Shown here piece after piece: positions 24,131-31,283 of a stretch of DNA of 52,752 bases. A program made the position numbers and the translations under genes. Under the pieces are notes generated by a model, which had not been told where the DNA came from, ran no database searches, and was given only the letters and a program-made list of their open reading frames with translations. The DNA is from Actinorhabdospora filicis (lineage in GTDB: Bacteria; Actinomycetota; Actinomycetes; Mycobacteriales; Micromonosporaceae), in contig NZ_BSTX01000009.1 of NCBI RefSeq assembly GCF_030269765.1, positions 1 through 52,752 on the forward strand. Reading direction: 5' to 3'. How positions within the stretch are numbered: position 1 is the first letter of the stretch; every line of letters begins with the position of its first letter.

Positions 24131-24550
24131 TTATGGACCGCCGTCGTGCCGCGCGCGTGCGGCGTTGATCTCATTGACGTGGCGCTCGGCCCAGTCGCGC
24201 ACCGCCGACAGGGGTTCCTCCAGGGTGAGGCCCAGCTCGGTGAGCCGGTACTCCACGCGGGGCGGGACGGTCGGGTACGAGCGGCGCTCCACGAGCCCGT
24301 CGCGCTCCAGCGAGCGCAGGGTCTGGGTGAGCATCTTCTCGCTGATGCCGTCGATGGCGTCCCGGATCTCCCCGAAACGCTTCGTGCCGGTGCTCAGGAC
24401 GCCGACGATCAGCGCGGTCCACTTGTCCGCGAGGCGATCGAGCGCCGCCCGCGAGGGGCAGGGCGCGCTGTAGACGTCGGCGGGCCGCCCGTCGGGGAGC
24501 CAGGCGAGGACCCGGCCGGGCGTGCCCGGCCGGGGGCGTCGAGTGCGCAT
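24131..24550 (-). CDS. HxlR family transcriptional regulator
   Basis: This 139-residue winged-helix regulator has the HxlR signature: a conserved N-terminal cysteine (PCPSRAALDRLADKWTALIV), the recognition helix SEKMLTQTLRSLERDGLV, and the wing RRSYPTVPPRVEYRLTELG. The single cysteine before the first helix is the usual redox or electrophile sensor. Its start has TAGTAT exactly 6 bases upstream, so it is leaderless, and the palindrome at 24560-24574 overlaps that box. A matching palindrome precedes the MBL-fold gene upstream, so both genes are likely targets. Confidence 0.92.
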   Translation of the reverse strand: MRTRRPRPGTPGRVLAWLPDGRPADVYSAPCPSRAALDRLADKWTALIVGVLSTGTKRFGEIRDAIDGISEKMLTQTLRSLERDGLVERRSYPTVPPRVEYRLTELGLTLEEPLSAVRDWAERHVNEINAARARHDGGP

Positions 24551-24556
24551 GGCCCC

Positions 24557-24574
24557 ATACTAACCAGTGGTTAG
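24557..24574 (-). promoter_or_regulatory. hxlR-type promoter and operator (CTAACC-N3-GGTTAG)
   Basis: The minus-strand -10 box TAGTAT (24557-24562) stands 6 bases before the HxlR start. The perfect palindrome CTAACCA-G-TGGTTAG (24560-24574) overlaps it and also the stop region of the MBL gene. Confidence 0.7.
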
Positions 24575-25311
24575 CGACCGAAGACCGTCCCGGTGAAGTG
24601 CCCGCCGGCGAAGGGGACGTCGTCGGCCAGCAGCTTCTCGCGCGTGCGCTGGGCCTCCCCGGGGTCGGCGTCGAAGGCGAAGCACAGGGACGGGGCCGCG
24701 ACCTGCGCGCGGGTGTGCAGGGCGTCGCCGATGATCAGCAGGCGCTCGCCGCCGTCGGCGATCTCCACCGCGAGGTGCCCGGGGGTGTGCCCGGGCGCGG
24801 CCAGGACGCGGACGCCGGGCGCGACCTCGTCGCCGTCGGCGGCGAACTCCACGCGCGCGGCCAGGGCGTCCTGGATCGCCGGGGACGGGCCGACCGGCGA
24901 GTCGGTGCCGTGCCAGTGCCGCCATTCCGCCTCGGCCACCACGTACCGGGCGTGGGTGAACGCCTCGGCCCAGCCGACGTGGTCGTGGTGGAGGTGGGTG
25001 AACAGGACGGTGTCGACGTCGGCGGGCCGGTGGCCTTCGGCGGCGAGGCTGTCCGGCAGGGCGCCGCTGGAGAAGGACGCGAAGCCGGGCACGTCGAAGG
25101 CGACCGGCCCGAGCCCGAGGTCGACCAGCAGGAGCCGGTCGGCGGTGGCGATGAGGAAGGACCCGACGCTGACCGGCAGGCGGGTGGCCGCGCCGGTCCA
25201 GGCGGGGAACGCGGCGGCGGGTTCGAGGAGCCCGTACCCGTCGGGCAGGTAGGTGACGGTGATGGACCCGACGCGGCGGGTCTCCCTGGCGGCAATGGAA
25301 AGCTCGGTCAT
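24571..25311 (-). CDS. MBL-fold hydrolase, HxlR-controlled
   Basis: This 246-residue metallo-hydrolase has the motif H106-L-H108-H-D110-H111. The later APGHTPGH and IGDALH residues complete a dinuclear site typical of quorum-quenching lactonase-like and related enzymes. The start ATG at 25311 has TACGGT 7 bases upstream and no ribosome binding site. A near-palindrome CCACTAACC-GTA-GGTAAGTGG overlaps that promoter and matches the operator before the HxlR gene 20 bases downstream. The enzyme probably acts on a compound or product sensed by HxlR. Confidence 0.88.
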   Translation of the reverse strand: MTELSIAARETRRVGSITVTYLPDGYGLLEPAAAFPAWTGAATRLPVSVGSFLIATADRLLLVDLGLGPVAFDVPGFASFSSGALPDSLAAEGHRPADVDTVLFTHLHHDHVGWAEAFTHARYVVAEAEWRHWHGTDSPVGPSPAIQDALAARVEFAADGDEVAPGVRVLAAPGHTPGHLAVEIADGGERLLIIGDALHTRAQVAAPSLCFAFDADPGEAQRTREKLLADDVPFAGGHFTGTVFGR

Positions 25312-25312
25312 G

Positions 25313-25333
25313 CCACTAACCGTAGGTAAGTGG
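25313..25333 (-). promoter_or_regulatory. Second HxlR-type operator over the MBL promoter
   Basis: CCACTAACC-GTA-GGTAAGTGG has 9-bp arms with one mismatch and contains CTAACC-N3-GGTAAG, nearly identical to the site at 24560-24574. It overlaps the -10 box TACGGT just before the ATG. A 12-bp perfect palindrome CACTTGCAAGTG lies further upstream at 25353-25364. Confidence 0.65.
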
Positions 25334-25370
25334 CTCTCTCCCGGGAAGTACGCACTTGCAAGTGGCCGCA

Positions 25371-26231
25371 CTATGTCCGTTTCCCGCCCCGGGCGGCTCC
25401 GGCCGCCGCCAGGCTCACCAGGCCGATCCCGGCGACCTGCCACCAGTGCGGCACCTGCGACAGGAACACCGTGCCGATGACCAGCGCGAGCGCCGGTTCC
25501 AGGCTGAGCAGCGTCCCGAAGGCGCCCACCGCCATCCGCCGCAGCGCGAGCATCTCCATGACGTAGGGCAGCACGGGCAGCAGCAGCGCGATCCCGAGTC
25601 CCACCAGGACGATCCGGCCGTCCAGGCGCGGGACGGCGTGCCCGGCACCGGCCACGGCGGTCACCAGGGCGGCCACGGTCATCGACAGCGCGAGCCCGGT
25701 GAGGCCGGGCAGGCGATCGGCGACCTTCTGGGTGAGCAGGATGTAGGCGGCCCAGCAGGCGGCGTTGCCGACGGCGTAGGCGAGCCCGAGGGGGTCGACG
25801 GATCCGTTCCACGGCTGGGTGACCAGGACGACCCCGGCGAGCGCGATGGGCGGCCACAACAGCCCGAGGCGCCCGGCGCGGCGGAAGACGCCGATGCCGA
25901 GGGGCCCGAGGAAGCCGACGGCGACGACCGCCGACAGCGGGAGCCGGTCGATGGCGGCGGCGCTGAGCAGGGTCATCAGGCCGCTGGCGGTGCCGAGCAG
26001 CGCGACGCCGCCGAGGTCCTTTTTGGACATCGCCCACGGCTTGGGTCGGGTCACCGCGAGCAGGATCACCGCCGCCCAGGACAGGCGCAGCCAGGTGGTC
26101 CCGGCGGGCCCGAGGTCGTCGAAGAGGAGGGTGGAGGCGGCCAGCCCGGACTGGACGAGGGTCATCGAGCCGAGGGTGAGGGCAACGGCGGTCCCCACAC
26201 CACCGGCCTTCGCGGGGAGAGCGACGGTCAT
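25371..26231 (-). CDS. EamA/DMT family exporter (RhtA-like)
   Basis: This 286-residue membrane protein has about ten hydrophobic segments arranged as two EamA repeats. The second repeat (PYVMEMLALRRMAVGAFGTLLSLEPALALVIG) carries the conserved SLEPALA segment of RhtA-type amino-acid or drug-metabolite exporters. GGTGGAGG stands upstream of the ATG. It is divergent to a LysR gene with 75 bases between starts, the classic arrangement of LysR regulator and exporter. Substrate likely an amino acid or metabolite, not determined. Confidence 0.88.
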   Translation of the reverse strand: MTVALPAKAGGVGTAVALTLGSMTLVQSGLAASTLLFDDLGPAGTTWLRLSWAAVILLAVTRPKPWAMSKKDLGGVALLGTASGLMTLLSAAAIDRLPLSAVVAVGFLGPLGIGVFRRAGRLGLLWPPIALAGVVLVTQPWNGSVDPLGLAYAVGNAACWAAYILLTQKVADRLPGLTGLALSMTVAALVTAVAGAGHAVPRLDGRIVLVGLGIALLLPVLPYVMEMLALRRMAVGAFGTLLSLEPALALVIGTVFLSQVPHWWQVAGIGLVSLAAAGAARGGKRT

Positions 26232-26255
26232 GCCTCCACCTCACCCGAGATGATC

Positions 26256-26282
26256 GTCCCGGTCCAGCGATTGTTCCGGGAC
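26256..26282. promoter_or_regulatory. Inverted repeat in LysR-EamA intergenic region
   Basis: GTCCCGG and CCGGGAC form perfect 7-bp arms 13 bases apart in the middle of the divergent promoter region. This is the expected place for a LysR binding site. Confidence 0.5.
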
Positions 26283-26294
26283 AGACCATCCCGT

Positions 26295-26300
26295 TACCGT
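26295..26300 (+). promoter_or_regulatory. -10 box TACCGT, leaderless LysR start
   Basis: TACCGT fits TANNNT and stands 6 bases before the ATG at 26307; no Shine-Dalgarno sequence is present. Confidence 0.5.
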
Positions 26301-26306
26301 GGACGA

Positions 26307-27197
26307 ATGGATCTCCACCTCCTCCGCGTCCTGCTGGAGCTGCACCAGCACGGGACGATGCGCGCCACCGCCGAGGCGACCGGCTACGGCACGTCCACGA
26401 TCTCCGTCCAGCTCGCCGCGCTGGAGAAGCAGGCGGGGGCGGCGCTGCTGGAGCGCTCGGGCCGCACGGTGCGCTTCACCCCGGCCGGGCGGCGCCTCGT
26501 CGAGCACGCCGGGCAGATCCTGGCGGCGGTGGAGTCGGCGAAGGCGGACCTGTCGGCCTCCGGCCCGGCCTCGGGCGTCCTGCGGGTGGCGGGTTCGGCG
26601 AGCGCGCTCAGCGGGGACCTGATCCCGGTGGCGGCGGAGCTGAAGCGGACGCATCCGGCGCTGCGGCTGGAGCTCCAGGAGCGCGAGCCGGCCGAGGTCT
26701 CGGCGCTGCTGGCGGAGGACGCGGTGGACCTGGGTTTCGTCTACGACTTCGACGTGGTCCCGAAGTTCGCCGACAACGGCGCGCACGTGCGCCAGACCTG
26801 CGACACGCCGATGCGGCTGGCGGTGCCGTCCTGCATGGCGCGGGTGGAGTCCTTCGCCGAGCTGCGCGACGAGCCGTGGGTGGTCAACTCGCGCGGGGAG
26901 GACGACACCGAGCTGGTGGAGCGGGTGTGCGGACTGGCGGGTTTCGCGCCGTTCGTGGCCCACAAGGCCGACAGCCTGGGCCTGGTGCTGGACTTCGTGG
27001 CGGCCGACCTGGGGGTGGCGCTGGTGCCCGCGCACGTCCCGCCGCGCGAGGGTGTGATCGTGATGCCCTCGCCGGGGCTGGAGCCGCGGCGGCGGATGTT
27101 CGCGGTGACGCGGCCGGGCCGGCACACGTGGCCGGCGATCGCGCTGGTCACCGAGGCGGTGGTGGGCCGCACGAGAACGTTACCGGTATTTCCTTGA
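26307..27197 (+). CDS. LysR family regulator divergent to EamA exporter
   Basis: This 296-residue protein has an N-terminal winged HTH (LLELHQHGTMRATAEATGYG, then STISVQLAALEKQAGAALLER) and a C-terminal substrate-binding domain (from about residue 88, SGVLRVAGSASALSGDLIP). It is divergent to an EamA exporter, which it probably activates when the exporter's substrate accumulates. The last codons overlap the promoter of the downstream GNAT gene, whose TTGACA begins at 27194. Confidence 0.92.
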   Translation: MDLHLLRVLLELHQHGTMRATAEATGYGTSTISVQLAALEKQAGAALLERSGRTVRFTPAGRRLVEHAGQILAAVESAKADLSASGPASGVLRVAGSASALSGDLIPVAAELKRTHPALRLELQEREPAEVSALLAEDAVDLGFVYDFDVVPKFADNGAHVRQTCDTPMRLAVPSCMARVESFAELRDEPWVVNSRGEDDTELVERVCGLAGFAPFVAHKADSLGLVLDFVAADLGVALVPAHVPPREGVIVMPSPGLEPRRRMFAVTRPGRHTWPAIALVTEAVVGRTRTLPVFP

Positions 27198-27224
27198 CAC
27201 AGGTAACGGTGGCGTGGTTATGAT
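27178..27224 (+). promoter_or_regulatory. Near-consensus promoter with CGTTACC/GGTAACG repeat
   Basis: TTGACA (27194-27199) and TATGAT (27219-27224) form an unusually consensus-like sigma-70 promoter with a 19-base spacer. Perfect 7-bp arms CGTTACC (27178) and GGTAACG (27202) straddle the -35 box. CGTTACCG also occurs at 26292 before the lysR start. Confidence 0.6.
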
Positions 27225-27259
27225 CAGCGCGCATCAGCAACCGAACCAAGGGATTCCTC

Positions 27260-28189
27260 TTGATCATTCGCACCGCCCGCTCCACCGAACTCCCCGCCCT
27301 CACCACCTACGCCGGTGAGGACGACCGCAACGCCTCCCGCGCGGACTACCTGACCTCGCTGCTCGACAAGAAGTGCACCCACCCCGAGTGGGCCTACGTC
27401 GCCGAGGACGCCGACGGGAACCTGATCGGCAACATCGTGCTGTGGACGCGTCCCGGCGGCGAGAAGCCGACCGACTTCGTCCTGTTCGACGCGCCCTGGG
27501 ACGACACCACCGTCGCCCGCGCCCTCCTGGACCACGCTTTCGCCGAGGCCGCGAAGATGGGCGCCGACCACCTGGCGCACGTCGTCGACTCCCCCGCCGA
27601 GGCCCCGCAGTACCAGGTCGAGCCCGAGAAGCGCTGGGCGCTGCTGGCCGACTACGGCTTCGACCTCACCCGCGACGGCAACCGCTTCCGCTGGCAGACC
27701 GGCACGCCGGTGCCCGAGGACGACCCGCGCGTCACCTGGAAGTCCATCGTGGAACTGGGCGAGGCCCCGTTCGTGGACATGGCCGAGCGGATCCTCTCCG
27801 ACACCAAGGACGCGATCCTGCGCGCCGACATCGCCGAACTCGGCCTGCGCGGAGCGGCCGAACTGCTCATCTCCGACATGAAGGAAATGGAGCACGAGCC
27901 GGAATGGTTCGAGCTCGGTTTCGACGATTCCGGCGAAGCGGTGGCACTGAGCCTCCCGGCGAAGAACCCGGGCTTCCCGGTCATCGGATTCGTCGGCGTC
28001 GCCCCGGCCGGACGCGGCAAGGGCTACTCGACCGCCATCGTCATTCGCGGCACGCGCATCCTCGTCGCCAATGGCGCCACCGACATTCGCGGGGATTGCG
28101 ATGCCGGGAATGTGGGCATGTACAAGGGTTTCGCACGTGCCGGATATGACAATTTCGCCGACCGGAAGGCTTTCTCCCGGGCGATTTGA
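27260..28189 (+). CDS. GNAT family acetyltransferase (two-domain)
   Basis: This 309-residue protein starts at TTG 27260, with AAGGGA upstream. The C-terminal GNAT domain shows the acetyl-CoA loop VIGFVGVAPAGRGKGYSTAIV (about 236-256) and the late GNVGMYKGFARAGY motif. The N-terminal half has a degenerate second GNAT fold, as in mycothiol-synthase-like double-GNAT proteins. The acceptor substrate is unknown. Expression probably depends on the strong promoter at 27194. Confidence 0.85.
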   Translation: MIIRTARSTELPALTTYAGEDDRNASRADYLTSLLDKKCTHPEWAYVAEDADGNLIGNIVLWTRPGGEKPTDFVLFDAPWDDTTVARALLDHAFAEAAKMGADHLAHVVDSPAEAPQYQVEPEKRWALLADYGFDLTRDGNRFRWQTGTPVPEDDPRVTWKSIVELGEAPFVDMAERILSDTKDAILRADIAELGLRGAAELLISDMKEMEHEPEWFELGFDDSGEAVALSLPAKNPGFPVIGFVGVAPAGRGKGYSTAIVIRGTRILVANGATDIRGDCDAGNVGMYKGFARAGYDNFADRKAFSRAI

Positions 28190-28255
28190 CGAACGGCGCT
28201 TAACTTGGAGTAGACCCGGTGGGCCGCCCACCGCGTCCGACAAGGAGTGAATGCC

Positions 28256-29263
28256 GTGGTGTTCAAGAAACTTGCGCGCGCTTTCGGGGCCGGGGGCCCG
28301 AGCGTCGACACCGTACTCGACCGCCCCGACGTCCGTCCCGGTGAGGTCCTCTCCGGCACCGTGCACATCGCCGGGGGCGACCACGACGTGGAGATCGAAC
28401 ACGTCGCCCTCGGCCTCGTCACCCGGGTGGAGGTGGAATCGGGGGACAGCGAGTACAACTCCACCGTCGAATTCAGCCGCGCCCACGCCGGCGGGCGGTT
28501 CCACCTGCCCGCCGGTCAGCGCTACTCCCTGCCGTTCCAGATGCAGGTCCCGTGGGAGGCCCCTCCGACGGTCTTCTACGGGCAGCACCTGCACGGGATG
28601 ACCATGGGCGTCCGCACCGAACTGTCGGTGGCCCGCGCCATCGACAAGGGCGACCTCGACCCGGTCAACATCCACACCCTGCCCTCGCAGGAGGCGGTCC
28701 TGGCGGGCATGCAGCGCCTGGGCTTCCACTTCCGGCGGGCGGACCTGGAGAAGGGCCACATCCGCGGCACCCAGCAGCAGCTGCCGTTCTACCAGGAGAT
28801 CGAGTTCGCTCCGCCGCACCAGTACGCCGGTCGCATCAACGAGGTCGAGCTGACCTTCGTGACCACCGCGCACGGCATGAACGTGATCCTGGAGGCCGAC
28901 AAGCGCGGCGGCATGTTCTCCCACGGGCACGACGCCATCGGCCGCTTCGACGTCTCGCACCAGCAGGCGGCGGGCATGGACTGGGCCGCCGGGATCAACG
29001 ACTGGCTCGCCCGCATCGGCGGCCACGGCGGCGGACACGGTCACGCCCACGGGGGTTACGCGCCGCCGCAGCAGCACGGCTACGGACACCCGTCGCCTTA
29101 CGGCCACGGACAGCCCCACTACCGCCACGGGCACGCCCAGTACCGCCACGGACGCCGGGGCCACGGCCACGGCGGCGCCATCGCGGGCGGCATCGTCGGC
29201 GGCCTGGCCGCCGGGTTCGTCCTCGGCGAGATCGCCGACGACATCGGCGACATCTTCGACTAG
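28256..29263 (+). CDS. Spo0M-like sporulation-control protein
   Basis: This 335-residue protein belongs to the Spo0M/arrestin-like family. The N-terminus MVFKKLARAFGAGGPSVDTV matches Spo0M, and GTG 28256 is chosen because AAGGAG lies 7 bases upstream; an upstream GTG at 28247 overlaps that site. The double beta-sandwich covers about 1-255. The C-terminal tail is unusual: a His/Gly/Tyr-rich stretch (GHGGGHGHAHGG and onward) followed by a glycine-zipper-like hydrophobic segment (GAIAGGIVGGLAAGFVLGEIA). The tail may bind metal or membrane. A hairpin terminator follows at 29298. Confidence 0.9.
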   Translation: MVFKKLARAFGAGGPSVDTVLDRPDVRPGEVLSGTVHIAGGDHDVEIEHVALGLVTRVEVESGDSEYNSTVEFSRAHAGGRFHLPAGQRYSLPFQMQVPWEAPPTVFYGQHLHGMTMGVRTELSVARAIDKGDLDPVNIHTLPSQEAVLAGMQRLGFHFRRADLEKGHIRGTQQQLPFYQEIEFAPPHQYAGRINEVELTFVTTAHGMNVILEADKRGGMFSHGHDAIGRFDVSHQQAAGMDWAAGINDWLARIGGHGGGHGHAHGGYAPPQQHGYGHPSPYGHGQPHYRHGHAQYRHGRRGHGHGGAIAGGIVGGLAAGFVLGEIADDIGDIFD

Positions 29264-29297
29264 CCGACCGCCTGCCCACTGGGCTGCCGGCCAGACG

Positions 29298-29333
29298 AAA
29301 GGCGCCGTCCCGCACCGGGGGCGGCGCCTTCTT
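29298..29333 (+). terminator. Intrinsic terminator after Spo0M gene
   Basis: A 9-bp stem AAGGCGCCG/CGGCGCCTT with a 14-base loop is followed by CTTC, 35 bases after the stop. Confidence 0.7.
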
Positions 29334-29342
29334 CGTCCGCCG

Positions 29343-29963
29343 CTACTCCACCGCCACGCAGTCACCCGGGTCGGCGGAGGCGTAGGCCAGGCCCACCAGG
29401 GGCTCCTCGATCTCGGCGCCCTCATCGGAACGCACGTGGTAGACCGCCATCAGCAGCGTCTCGCCGTGGGCGAACTCGGCGCGATCGAGCGTGAACGTCG
29501 CGCCCCCGTCCGGGGTGCGCTGTGCGCTGAAGCTCCCACCGGAGGAGGGCGAGGTGTAGGCGGGCCACCGGCAGTCCCGGTACACGCCGTCCAGGACGGT
29601 CACGTTCGCGCCGATGCCCTCCTTCTTGAGGGCCGCCTCCAGTCCCGCGCCGTCCTGGATGTCGCCGACGGTCACGGTGACCGACTCCCCGTCGACGGCC
29701 AGCGAATAGCCCACCGGGCGCTGGTTCCCGGACACCGGGACCGAGACCGCCACCGCCGGGGCGGCGTCCGGGGACCCCTCGCCCGAGAAGCCGAGCATCG
29801 GCACCGCCAGCGCCGCCACCACGGCGATCCCCGCCAGCGCCATGCCGAACCGGGCGGGCTTGGGCACCCGCGCCCAGTTCCGGCGGGTCTGCGCGCGGTT
29901 CTCCACCACCTGCGTCAGCTCCGCCAGCAGACGGGTCTCGTACCCGCCGAGTTCTTCCTTCAC
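29343..29963 (-). CDS. Membrane protein coupled to ECF sigma factor (anti-sigma-like)
   Basis: The 206-residue protein has a cytoplasmic N-terminal stretch (KEELGGYETRLLAELTQVV), one membrane helix near 39-60 (GMALAGIAVVAALAVPMLGF) and an outer domain ending in GDCVAVE. The GTG at 29963 overlaps the sigma factor stop by 4 bases and has GGAGAGG upstream. Position and topology suggest an anti-sigma factor, but no HxxxCxxC zinc motif is present, so it is a non-ZAS type or a different partner. The outer domain is not recognised. Confidence 0.75.
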   Translation of the reverse strand: MKEELGGYETRLLAELTQVVENRAQTRRNWARVPKPARFGMALAGIAVVAALAVPMLGFSGEGSPDAAPAVAVSVPVSGNQRPVGYSLAVDGESVTVTVGDIQDGAGLEAALKKEGIGANVTVLDGVYRDCRWPAYTSPSSGGSFSAQRTPDGGATFTLDRAEFAHGETLLMAVYHVRSDEGAEIEEPLVGLAYASADPGDCVAVE

Positions 29964-30547
29964 GATCTCGCCTCTCCGGTCGTGGCCACCATGACCGGTG
30001 GCGTGGACAGCTCGCCGCCGACACGGCGGCGGGCCCGGTGCAGCCGCACCCGCGCGGTACCCGGGCGCAGGCCCAGGACGCGCGCGGCCTCGACGACGTC
30101 CAGGCCGTCGAGCGCGACGAGTTCCAGCACGGCCCGTTCGCCGCGGGGCAGACCGTCCATGGCCTCGTAGAGGGCCCGGCTCCCGGCCGCGGCGTCGACG
30201 CGTTCCTCGGCGCGCGTCAGGTCGTCGGGGTCCAGCCGCCGCATCCCGGCGTCCCGGCTCGCCCCGGCCCACTCCCGGGCCCGGCGCCGCCGTTCGGCCA
30301 GGATCACGTTGCGCGCGACGCCGTAGAGCCAGTTGCGGGGTGTGCCACGACTTGCCCGGTAGGACTTCGCCGAGCCGATCGCGGCCAGGAACACCTCCGC
30401 GACCAGGTCGGCGGCCTCGTAGGGCTCGGCGACCCGGCGCGCGACGAAGTGCTGGACGGCCGTGATGTGCGCCCGGTAGAAGGACTCGAACGCGGCCGGG
30501 TCGGTACCGATGCGCGCCGTCTCATCCGCGGGTGCGTGCTGGCTCAC
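29960..30547 (-). CDS. ECF-type RNA polymerase sigma factor
   Basis: This 195-residue sigma-70 family protein has region 2 (FESFYRAHITAVQHFVARRV, then DLVAEVFLAA and RNWLYGVARNV) and region 4 (LPRGERAVLELVALDGLDVVEAARVLGL, then GTARVRLHRARRRV). It lacks regions 1 and 3, as ECF factors do. It is translationally coupled to a membrane partner encoded directly downstream. The GTG start has GGGAG upstream. The upstream region holds the direct repeat GGCCGTAC-A-GGCCGTAC. Confidence 0.9.
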   Translation of the reverse strand: MSQHAPADETARIGTDPAAFESFYRAHITAVQHFVARRVAEPYEAADLVAEVFLAAIGSAKSYRASRGTPRNWLYGVARNVILAERRRRAREWAGASRDAGMRRLDPDDLTRAEERVDAAAGSRALYEAMDGLPRGERAVLELVALDGLDVVEAARVLGLRPGTARVRLHRARRRVGGELSTPPVMVATTGEARS

Positions 30548-30637
30548 GGATCCCGGTCTCCCTTCGCGTGGTTCGGGCCGTACAGGCCGTACGGGAGCTA
30601 TTGGCGTCGGCGGGCGAAAGCGTTACAAGCGCTGGTC

Positions 30638-30643
30638 TAGGCT
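30638..30643 (+). promoter_or_regulatory. -10 box TAGGCT, leaderless CPT-like start
   Basis: TAGGCT fits TANNNT and stands 6 bases before the ATG at 30650, with no Shine-Dalgarno sequence. Confidence 0.5.
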
Positions 30644-30649
30644 CCGCTG

Positions 30650-31192
30650 ATGCGATCGGTCATCTTCCTCAACGGCGCCTCCTCCGCCGGTAAGACCACC
30701 CTCGCCAAGGCCCTCCAGGACCGCCTGCCCGAGCCGTACCTGCACCTCGGGCTCGACACGGTCTTCGGCTCGGTGCCGGACAAGTGGGGAAGCACCGGGG
30801 AGTTCTCCGCCGACGGCTTCGCCTACACGCCCGTCCCCGACGGCCTGTCGATCACCTACGGGGACGCCGGTGAGCGCATCCTGCGCGGCTTCCACCGCGC
30901 GGTGGCCGCGCTGGTGGCCACCGGCGTCGGCGTGATCGTCGACGAGGTCCTGCTGGACGGGCGCGCCCGCGACGACTGGCGCGAGGTGCTGGCACCGTTC
31001 GGCCCGCTGTACGTGGGCGTCCACTGCGACCTGGACGAGCTGGAGCGCCGCGAGAAGGAGCGCTACTCGGCGCGCGTCCACGGCCTGGCCCGCTGGTCGG
31101 CGCTGCACGCGCACGAGGGCATGGCCTACGACCTGACCGTGGACACCACGTCGGTGCCCGCGGCGGAGCTCGCGGCGCTCATCACCGGCTAG
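30650..31192 (+). CDS. Chloramphenicol phosphotransferase-like P-loop kinase
   Basis: This 180-residue protein has the Walker A motif GASSAGKT (9-16), an HLGLDTVFGSVP segment typical of chloramphenicol 3-O-phosphotransferase, VIVDEVLLDGR and the lid helix YVGVHCDLDELERREKER. The family phosphorylates small molecules; true drug resistance is not assured, as many members act on unknown substrates. The start has a leaderless TANNNT box. The 34-bp tandem repeats begin 4 bases after its stop and form hairpins that may end its transcript. Confidence 0.88.
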   Translation: MRSVIFLNGASSAGKTTLAKALQDRLPEPYLHLGLDTVFGSVPDKWGSTGEFSADGFAYTPVPDGLSITYGDAGERILRGFHRAVAALVATGVGVIVDEVLLDGRARDDWREVLAPFGPLYVGVHCDLDELERREKERYSARVHGLARWSALHAHEGMAYDLTVDTTSVPAAELAALITG

Positions 31193-31195
31193 GCG

Positions 31196-31283
31196 GCCGT
31201 TCCCGGCGGCGACACAGTGCTATCAAATCGCCGTTCCCGGCGGCGATACAGCACTATCAAATCGCCGTTCCGGGCGGCGATTT
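31196..31283. repeat. 34-bp tandem repeat spanning the ino1-like stop codon
   Basis: Two near-identical 34-bp units (31196-31229, 31230-31263, three differences) are followed by a partial third (31264-31283). The stop codon of the minus-strand inositol-phosphate-synthase-like gene (31257-31259) lies in unit 2, and the same TCA recurs in unit 1 at 31223-31225. Hairpin arms occur throughout; the AAATCGCCG/CGGCGATTT pair (31259-31283) has perfect 9-bp arms. Confidence 0.85.

Noticed and set aside
25353..25364. CACTTGCAAGTG as the main HxlR operator
   Set aside because: It is a perfect palindrome but unlike the CTAACC-type sites at both promoters, so it was not assigned.
27224..29425. 733-residue minus-strand frame across GNAT and Spo0M genes
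   Set aside because: Low-complexity Val/Gly/Asp composition, and two plus-strand genes with clear families occupy the segment.
30568..30584. Autoregulatory ECF promoter from the direct repeat GGCCGTAC
   Set aside because: No -35/-10 pair with proper spacing can be matched to the repeat; noted only as a repeat.
31196..31283. CRISPR or insertion-sequence end
   Set aside because: Direct repeat units abut without spacers and no transposase or target-site duplication is seen.
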